A stretch of DNA of 64,000 nt, from assembly GCF_001507435.1 (NCBI RefSeq), contig NZ_LMWH01000015.1, positions 141,735 to 205,734 on the forward strand. The letters are read 5' to 3'. Under the pieces are notes generated by a model that was not told the DNA's origin, did not search any database, and saw only the letters and a list, made by a program, of their open reading frames with translations. Shown piece after piece: positions 59,259-64,000 of the stretch (its first letter is position 1; each line of letters opens with the position of its first letter). This DNA comes from Streptomyces sp. NRRL F-5122. GTDB lineage: Bacteria; Actinomycetota; Actinomycetes; Streptomycetales; Streptomycetaceae. The position numbers and the translations under genes are program-made.

Positions 59259-59906
59259 ATGACCGCCGCTTTGACCGCCGTTGCCGGGGTGAACGTGCCG
59301 GACACGAAGCTCGCCCGCGAGGCGACGGAACTGGTGCGTGACACCACCAGTGAGCTGATCTACCACCACTCGCGCCGCGTCTACTTCTGGGGAAGCCTTC
59401 AGGGCCGCAACCGCGATCTGAGCTTCGACCCGGAGCTGCTCTACATCGGCGCCATGTTCCACGACCTCGGACTGTCCGAGCGCTTCCACGGCAGCGGGCG
59501 CCGCTTCGAGGTCGACAGCGCGGACGAGGCGCGGCGTTTCCTCGCGGCGCACGGGGCGCCGGAGGACAGCGTCCGGCGTGTGTGGACGGCCATCGCGCTG
59601 CACACGACGCCCGGCATCCCCGAGTTCATGGAGCCCGAAGTCGCGCTGGTCACGGCGGGTGTGGAGTACGACGTCCTCGGCATCGGCTATGGGGACGTCG
59701 GCGACGCAGATCGTGAGGCCGTTGTCGCGCTGCACCCGCGTCCGGACTTCAAGACGCGCATTCTGCAGGCCTTCACCGAGGGTATCCGCAGCAAGCCCGA
59801 GACGACGTTCGGAAACGTCAAGGCGGATGTGCTGGCCCACTACGTGCCCGGATTCGAGCGTGGCGACTTCGTACGCACCATCCAGGACTCGCCGTGGGCG
59901 GAGTAG
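59259..59906 (+). CDS. HD-domain hydrolase (cyanamide hydratase-like)
   Basis: 215-aa metal-dependent HD protein. Ligands: His in LIYHHSRRVYFWG, His-Asp in IGAMFHDLGLSERF, and His in TAIALHTTPGIPEF. The order and spacing resemble the cyanamide hydratase/DDI2 branch rather than nucleotide or signalling HD enzymes. The product would be urea if the reaction holds; this is uncertain. CAGGTGA precedes ATG 59259. Its stop lies within the start of the GlxA-like regulator (13-base overlap), so the two are one operon. Confidence 0.75.
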   Translation: MTAALTAVAGVNVPDTKLAREATELVRDTTSELIYHHSRRVYFWGSLQGRNRDLSFDPELLYIGAMFHDLGLSERFHGSGRRFEVDSADEARRFLAAHGAPEDSVRRVWTAIALHTTPGIPEFMEPEVALVTAGVEYDVLGIGYGDVGDADREAVVALHPRPDFKTRILQAFTEGIRSKPETTFGNVKADVLAHYVPGFERGDFVRTIQDSPWAE

Positions 59907-60904
59907 CCCGGAGCCCCTCTGCGCCCCATGTGGTCGCCGTGATGGCGTTCGACCAAGTGCAGTTGCTGGACGTGACGGGGCCCGCCGAGGTGTTCACCAC
60001 GGCCAACAATTACGGCGCCCACTACGACGTGCGGATCGTCTCCGTTACGGGGGAGGACGTGCGCACCTCCTCAGGGGTGAGGGTCGGTGTGGACGGGGAT
60101 GTCGAAAGCCTGCCGGAGCGTGTCGGCACCCTGGTGGTGCCCGGCTGTGTGCCCTGGCAACGGGCCACCGCGGACAGGGAGTTGATCGACCTCACCACCG
60201 CCCTGACCGAAAGGTCCCGGCGCATCGCATCCGTGTGCGCCGGCGCCTTCGTCCTCGCCGAGACCGGTGTGCTGGACGGACGCCGCGCGGCGACTCACTG
60301 GGAACTCACGGGCGAACTGGCCACCGCCTACCCGAAGGTGGAGGTGCAGGCCGATCCGGTGTTCGTCCGGGACGGTGACATCGCCACGTCGGCGGGCGTC
60401 ACAGCGGGCATCGACCTGTCGCTCGCACTCGTTGAGGAGGACCACGGATCCGATCTCGCCCGCAACGTGGCCCGGCACCTGGTCGTCTTCATGGCCCGAC
60501 CCGGAGGCCAGTCGCAGTTCAGCGTCCGGATGGCGCCGCGAGAGGCCCAGCATCCGGCAGTGCGGCAGGCCATGAACGCCATCGCGGCCGACCCTCGAGC
60601 GGACTGCAGCCCGGACGGCATCGCCCGCCACGTCGGCTTGAGCAGCCGGCATCTCACCCGTCTGTTCCGCAACGAGGTCGGTATGACGCCGGGCCAGTAT
60701 CTCGAATCGGTTCGCCTCGAGGCTGCCCAGGCGTTGCTCGAGGCGGGAAACGACTCGGTCGACGTCGTCGCGCGGGAGGCGGGATTCGGCTCGGCGGAGA
60801 CCATGCGCCGGGCTTTCCAGATCACCCTGGGCGTCACCCCGACGGCCTACCGCGCCCGCTTCCGCACCACCGCGCCACAGGGCCGCTTCCAGCTCAGTCC
60901 CTGA
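59894..60904 (+). CDS. GlxA-like regulator (DJ-1/PfpI sensor with AraC HTH)
   Basis: 336-aa regulator. An N-terminal DJ-1/PfpI-like domain (about 10-185: AVMAFDQVQLLDVTGPAEVF, IASVCAGAFVLAETGVLDGRRAATHW with the nucleophile-elbow Cys) is joined to a C-terminal AraC double helix-turn-helix (about 225-325: GLSSRHLTRLFRNEVGMTPGQYLESVRL, AGFGSAETMRRAFQITLGVTP). GTG 59894 overlaps the end of the HD gene. Likely controls that gene in response to a small nitrogenous or aldehyde compound. A strong hairpin follows. Confidence 0.88.
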   Translation: MGGVARSPSAPHVVAVMAFDQVQLLDVTGPAEVFTTANNYGAHYDVRIVSVTGEDVRTSSGVRVGVDGDVESLPERVGTLVVPGCVPWQRATADRELIDLTTALTERSRRIASVCAGAFVLAETGVLDGRRAATHWELTGELATAYPKVEVQADPVFVRDGDIATSAGVTAGIDLSLALVEEDHGSDLARNVARHLVVFMARPGGQSQFSVRMAPREAQHPAVRQAMNAIAADPRADCSPDGIARHVGLSSRHLTRLFRNEVGMTPGQYLESVRLEAAQALLEAGNDSVDVVAREAGFGSAETMRRAFQITLGVTPTAYRARFRTTAPQGRFQLSP

Positions 60905-61071
60905 TGCGCCGGACCGGCGACGAGGGAAGACCGCGGTCGTACGCCCATGGCCCGTACAGCGGCTCGAAGCACCCGGTCTCCGGGCCGGGAGCGCAGGGTC
61001 CGGACGTTGTGGTCGGCCTCCGCACGAAGGCCGTGACGCGGGCGCCGGCTACGCTCGGTCGCTCCGACCTC

Positions 61072-61106
61072 TGCTTCCCTTCGGCGGCGTTCGCCGAAGG
61101 GAAGCA
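61072..61106. terminator. Strong bidirectional terminator
   Basis: Perfect 15-bp stem (left arm TGCTTCCCTTCGGCG, right arm CGCCGAAGGGAAGCA) with a GCGTT loop, between the convergent GlxA-like and formate dehydrogenase genes. No T-run in either direction, as is usual for Streptomyces. Confidence 0.75.
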
Positions 61107-61164
61107 GGCGCCCGAGGCCGGAACGGTCATGTCGGCGGGGCTCAGAGGCGAGGGCCCCGAGCCG

Positions 61165-62325
61165 TCATTCCGTGACGGAGTAGGAGTGGGCGCCGGTGCC
61201 GGCGAGCGCACCCCCGTCCACGATCAGGTACTCGTCCCGGATCGGCCGTCCCGCGAACCACGACTCCAGGATCTCCCGGGTACCCGCCGCGTAACGGGCC
61301 TGGGCGGACAGTGACGAGCCGGAGATGTGCGGGGTCATCCCGTGGTGCGGCATGCTGCGCCAGGTGTGGTCGGCAGGTGCCGGCTGCGGGAACCAGACGT
61401 CACCGGCATAACCGGCCAACTGCCCGCTGCGAAGGGCTCGTTCGACGGCGTCCCGGTCGACGATACGGGCCCGTGCCGTGTTGATGAGATAGGCCCCGCG
61501 CTTCATCGTGCCGAGCAACTTGTCGTCGAAGAGGCGTTCCGTCTCAGGGTGCAGCGGAGCGTTGATGGTGACCACGTCGCAGTGCGGGACCATGTCGGCC
61601 GCGCTCTCGTGGAAGGTGAGGCCCAGTTCCTGCTCCACCTCGCGGGGCAGCCGGTGCCGGTCGGTGTAGTGCAGCTTCACGTCGAAGGGGGCGAGACGGC
61701 GCAGCACCGCGAGCCCGATGCGCCCGGCGGCCACCGTGCCGACGTGCATGCCTTCCACGTCGTAGGAGCGGGCCACACAGTCGGCGATGTTCCAGCCACC
61801 GTCGAGGACCACCTGGTGAGAGGGCAGGTAGTTGCGGACGAGGGACAGCGTCATCATCACCACGTGCTCGGCGACACTGATGCTGTTGCAGTACGTGACC
61901 TCGGCGACCGTCACACCGTGGGAGATGGCGGCGTCGAGGTGGACATGGTCCGATCCGATGCCGGCGGTGACGGCGAGCTTGAGGTTCTTGGCCGCGGCGA
62001 TGCGCTCGGGGGTCAGATAGGCCGGCCAGAAGGGCTGGGAGATGACGATGTCGGCGTCGGGTAGTTCCCGGTCGAAGACCGAGCCGTCGCCGTCCTTGTC
62101 GGAGGTGACGACCAGGGTGTGCCCGGCCTCCTCCAGGAAACGGCGCAGACCGAGTTCGCCCGAGACGCTGCCGAGAAGGTGGCCGGGGGTGAAGTCGGTC
62201 GACTCGGGGGTGGGGGTGGTCTGTCCACCGGGGTAGTGGCTGATCACGGGGAGATCGTCACGGGCGTACGAGGTCGGGTAACCGTCGGTGGGGTCTTCGT
62301 ACAGAACGCAGAGCACCTTGGCCAT
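61165..62325 (-). CDS. fdh: NAD-dependent formate dehydrogenase
   Basis: 386-aa metal-free formate dehydrogenase of the D-2-hydroxyacid dehydrogenase family; it oxidises formate to CO2 with NAD+. It shows VTAGIGSDHVHLDAA, the NAD fold GTVAAGRIGLAVLRRL, NTARARIVDRDAV (active-site Arg region), the catalytic His in HGMTPHISGSSLSAQ, and the C-terminal RPIRDEYLIVDGGALAGTGAHSYSV. These match well-studied Pseudomonas and Mycobacterium FDHs. GAGGAG precedes ATG 62325. It lies downstream of a same-strand LysR gene with palindromes between. Confidence 0.92.
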   Translation of the reverse strand: MAKVLCVLYEDPTDGYPTSYARDDLPVISHYPGGQTTPTPESTDFTPGHLLGSVSGELGLRRFLEEAGHTLVVTSDKDGDGSVFDRELPDADIVISQPFWPAYLTPERIAAAKNLKLAVTAGIGSDHVHLDAAISHGVTVAEVTYCNSISVAEHVVMMTLSLVRNYLPSHQVVLDGGWNIADCVARSYDVEGMHVGTVAAGRIGLAVLRRLAPFDVKLHYTDRHRLPREVEQELGLTFHESAADMVPHCDVVTINAPLHPETERLFDDKLLGTMKRGAYLINTARARIVDRDAVERALRSGQLAGYAGDVWFPQPAPADHTWRSMPHHGMTPHISGSSLSAQARYAAGTREILESWFAGRPIRDEYLIVDGGALAGTGAHSYSVTE

Positions 62326-62430
62326 GTCGCGGCTCCTCAACTCCGATGTGCGGGAGCTCTGCTGAACTCCCGTGCGGGAAGGTGCACTTCACGATCCTCG
62401 TGGTCAAATGCGCAGGTCAAAGCGAATGTT

Positions 62431-62456
62431 GCTATGCCCGTATAGCCGGTGGCTAT
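62431..62456. promoter_or_regulatory. LysR binding-site candidate for fdh
   Basis: Three half-sites in a row: GCTAT (62431-62435), ATAGC (62442-62446) and GGCTAT (62451-62456). They make two overlapping dyads, GCTAT-GCCCGT-ATAGC and ATAGCC-GGT-GGCTAT, typical of LysR activation and repression sites. The last three bases abut the lysR stop codon. Confidence 0.6.
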
Positions 62457-63400
62457 CAACTCCCGCTGCCCCGACCGATGTCGAGGTGCGTCCTGAGCAG
62501 TTGGTCGAGCGCCTCCCGTACGCCGGCCTGCCGTGCCACCCTCAGCAGGGCCCCGGCCAGTACGGACGGAGGGTTGTCCGGGCCCGTCACCAGACCCACG
62601 CGCGGTCCACGTGCAGGCCCCTCCAGTGGAACCACCCGCATTCCGGCCGGCACGCCGAACAAGTGCAGCCACGCATGTGAGATCACGCTCGACCAGCGGC
62701 CGCCGGGCAGGTGCGCGTACAGTCCGGCGACGCTGTCCGACTCGATCGCCGGTGCGGCGACGGCGCCGTCGGCCGCGAAGCACTCGTCCATGATCCGGCG
62801 GTTGCGCATGCGTGCGCCGAGCAGGCACAGCGGTAGCGACGCGGCCTGCGACCAGCGGGCTGTGGACGCCGTGGCCATCGGGCCGTCGGCCGGAGTGAGG
62901 AGCACATAACGCTCCTCGTACAGCGGGAACCTGCGTGCGCCGCGCAGGCTTTCGTCGTCGAGGTACGTCATCGCGGCATCGAGCTCGAACTCGCCCAAAC
63001 GCTGCGTGATCTCGGCGGACGACAGCGAATCGACGCTCACCCGGGCCCGTGGGTGGCTCTCGCAGAACGGAGTGGTCAACAGTGACGCGGCAGGCAGCGC
63101 CGTCGGGACCACGCCCAGGCGCAGCGTGCCGGTGAGGCCGCCGCGAAGTTCGGACAGCTCCTGGTGCAGGGCGTCGCGCTCGGCGAGGATCCGGTGCGCC
63201 CAGGCCAGCACAAGCTCGCCCTCCGGGGTCAGTCCCTCGTACCGTCTGCCCCGACGCACGATCGAGACGTTCAGTTCGTGCTCGAGCCGGCGTATCCCGG
63301 CGGACAGCGAGGGCTGCGAGACATAGCAGGCGGCCGCCGCCCGGGCGAAGTGCCGTTCGCGCGCGAGGGCGACGAGGTACTCCAGCTGACGCAGCAGCAT
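62456..63400 (-). CDS. LysR-family regulator of formate dehydrogenase
   Basis: 314-aa LysR protein. The N-terminal helix-turn-helix reads LLRQLEYLVALARERHFARAAAACYVSQPSLSAGIRRLEHELNVSIVRRG, and the substrate-binding domain starts near residue 90 (GTLRLGVVPTALPAASLLTTPF). LysR-FDH pairs of this order occur in other bacteria (from memory). Co-directional with fdh, with dyads just after its stop, so it likely activates fdh in response to formate or a related C1 compound. Confidence 0.9.
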   Translation of the reverse strand: MLLRQLEYLVALARERHFARAAAACYVSQPSLSAGIRRLEHELNVSIVRRGRRYEGLTPEGELVLAWAHRILAERDALHQELSELRGGLTGTLRLGVVPTALPAASLLTTPFCESHPRARVSVDSLSSAEITQRLGEFELDAAMTYLDDESLRGARRFPLYEERYVLLTPADGPMATASTARWSQAASLPLCLLGARMRNRRIMDECFAADGAVAAPAIESDSVAGLYAHLPGGRWSSVISHAWLHLFGVPAGMRVVPLEGPARGPRVGLVTGPDNPPSVLAGALLRVARQAGVREALDQLLRTHLDIGRGSGS

Positions 63401-63954
63401 TGCGCGGCCTCCGGACGCGGTTCGGCCGAGGGCGAGCGGTTCCCCGCGGAATCCGGCGAACTCCCCCTGCCCGTCGGCGAGATGAAACTCGAGGGCCCGG
63501 TGGCAGCGGTTCCCGATCCGTTCGGTGCGGTGGGGCGCTGTGTCATGGGCGGACGTAATCTACGGCCCCCTTCCGGCACTGTCGATCCGGGCGCCGGGGG
63601 ATCTCCCCATCAGGTGCCCGCGGTGTCGGCCCGCCGGTCCCTCGGTCAGGTCATCGACGGACGGCGGCGGAGGGTGCCTCCGGCGACCGCGATCGCCGGA
63701 GGAGGGGGAGGGCGGCGCTCCTGCCGGCGACGCCGTTGCAGGCCTGTTCGCCCGTGTTCACACCCCTCCGACGTGCTGTGATGAGCCTCACCGCAAACAT
63801 GAGGCACCCCTCGAGTACGCTGGCACATGTGAAGATGAGGGGACCCTCCGGATGAGGCCCCCGTCACTCGGAACCCGACCGGTCCGGAAACCCCGGATCA
63901 CGGCACCACGGCGGTCACCCGGCCACCGGACCTTCGCAAAGACAGGGAAAGACC
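63401..63954. other. Long intergenic region before the right-edge gene
   Basis: 554 bases without a recognised gene. A hairpin sits at 63678-63701. GATGAGG occurs twice (63834-63840 and 63852-63858) shortly before the next gene. The leader is long for a secreted protein, which leaves room for regulation. Confidence 0.45.
63678..63701. terminator. Hairpin in the long leader
   Basis: CTCCGGCGA (63678-63686) pairs with TCGCCGGAG (63693-63701) around CCGCGA. Purine-rich GAGGGGGAGG follows. Could be a terminator or leader structure. Confidence 0.45.
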
Positions 63955-64000
63955 ATGAACAAGATGATCAGGCGCGCATCGATCGCTCTCGCTTCCACCG
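63955..64000 (+). CDS. Start of a secreted protein (cut by window edge)
   Basis: The first 15 codons, MNKMIRRASIALAST, have the basic head and hydrophobic beginning of a Sec signal peptide. AGGGAAAG lies just before ATG 63955. The gene continues beyond the window, so nothing can be said of its function. Confidence 0.6.
   Translation, partial: MNKMIRRASIALAST

Noticed and set aside
1..64000. CRISPR arrays
   Set aside because: No regularly spaced direct repeats were seen, and no cas genes occur; the TnpB-like protein is not accompanied by repeats.
1..64000. tRNA or rRNA genes, including one that could serve as attachment site for the integrase remnant
   Set aside because: No tRNA T-loop plus acceptor pattern was found near 51269-51484 or in the other intergenic regions. 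A tRNA-finding program would settle this.

Overview
The window is high-GC actinomycete DNA, almost certainly a Streptomyces chromosome and probably an arm or other accessory region. This rests on codon bias strongly towards G/C third positions, frequent GTG/TTG starts, Tat signal peptides, several SpoIIE-type PP2C phosphatases, class F sortase, CsbD, FUSC, DUF1707 and many TetR/PadR/HxlR/AraC/LysR regulators. Everything here is read from sequence and from memory of families; no database search was run.

Layout. 1-5180: an aromatic catabolic operon (intradiol dioxygenase, flavin hydroxylase, both subunits of a 3-oxoadipate CoA-transferase, thiolase) that fits a resorcinol/hydroxyquinol route into acetyl-CoA plus succinyl-CoA, with an AraC-type regulator facing it (5211-6080). 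6.4-12.5 kb: a PAS-GAF-PP2C phosphatase, a mycothiol-type DinB-fold enzyme, an aldo/keto reductase, an OLD-type TOPRIM protein and a lipoprotein. 12.5-16.1 kb: a mobile-element graveyard holding two broken IS5-type transposases and one intact, unusually long RuvC/zinc-ribbon TnpB-like protein. 16.1-24.8 kb: a two-component system divergent from a membrane protein across a promoter with two 16-bp palindromes, then a FUSC transporter, small membrane proteins, a secreted M15-like protein and an aldo/keto reductase.

25-29.8 kb: a glycerolipid module (GlpD and TetR one way; an alkyl-DHAP-synthase-like flavoprotein and a diacylglycerol-kinase-like protein the other way) with the same order as Rv2249c-Rv2252 of Mycobacterium tuberculosis. 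29.8-36 kb: a redox block with two HxlR regulators, an F420/LLM enzyme, a berberine-bridge-type oxidase, an azoreductase, a mercuric-reductase-like flavoprotein and a flavodoxin-like protein. 36.3-47.4 kb: a Tat-exported PHP-domain hydrolase with a histidine-rich head, a secreted GH5 enzyme, transporters, and a class F sortase next to an acidic surface protein with a C-terminal anchor.

47.4-51.6 kb is poor in intact genes and holds several decayed pieces (transposase C-terminus, a frameshifted gene, a tyrosine-recombinase tail) among a few small intact genes (LRV repeat, CsbD, SLATT-like, small zinc-ribbon). 51.6-63.4 kb is mostly regulators paired with their targets: PadR with a flavin monooxygenase operon, ArsR-like with DUF1707, TetR, HD-domain protein with a GlxA-like regulator, and LysR with NAD-dependent formate dehydrogenase. 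A secreted protein begins at the right edge.

The best candidate for something undescribed is the 715-residue TnpB-like protein at 13945-16092. It keeps all RuvC acidic residues, has no TnpA partner, carries about 350 residues before RuvC-I, and ends in a hairpin-rich, low-complexity 3' stretch that could double as its guide RNA.
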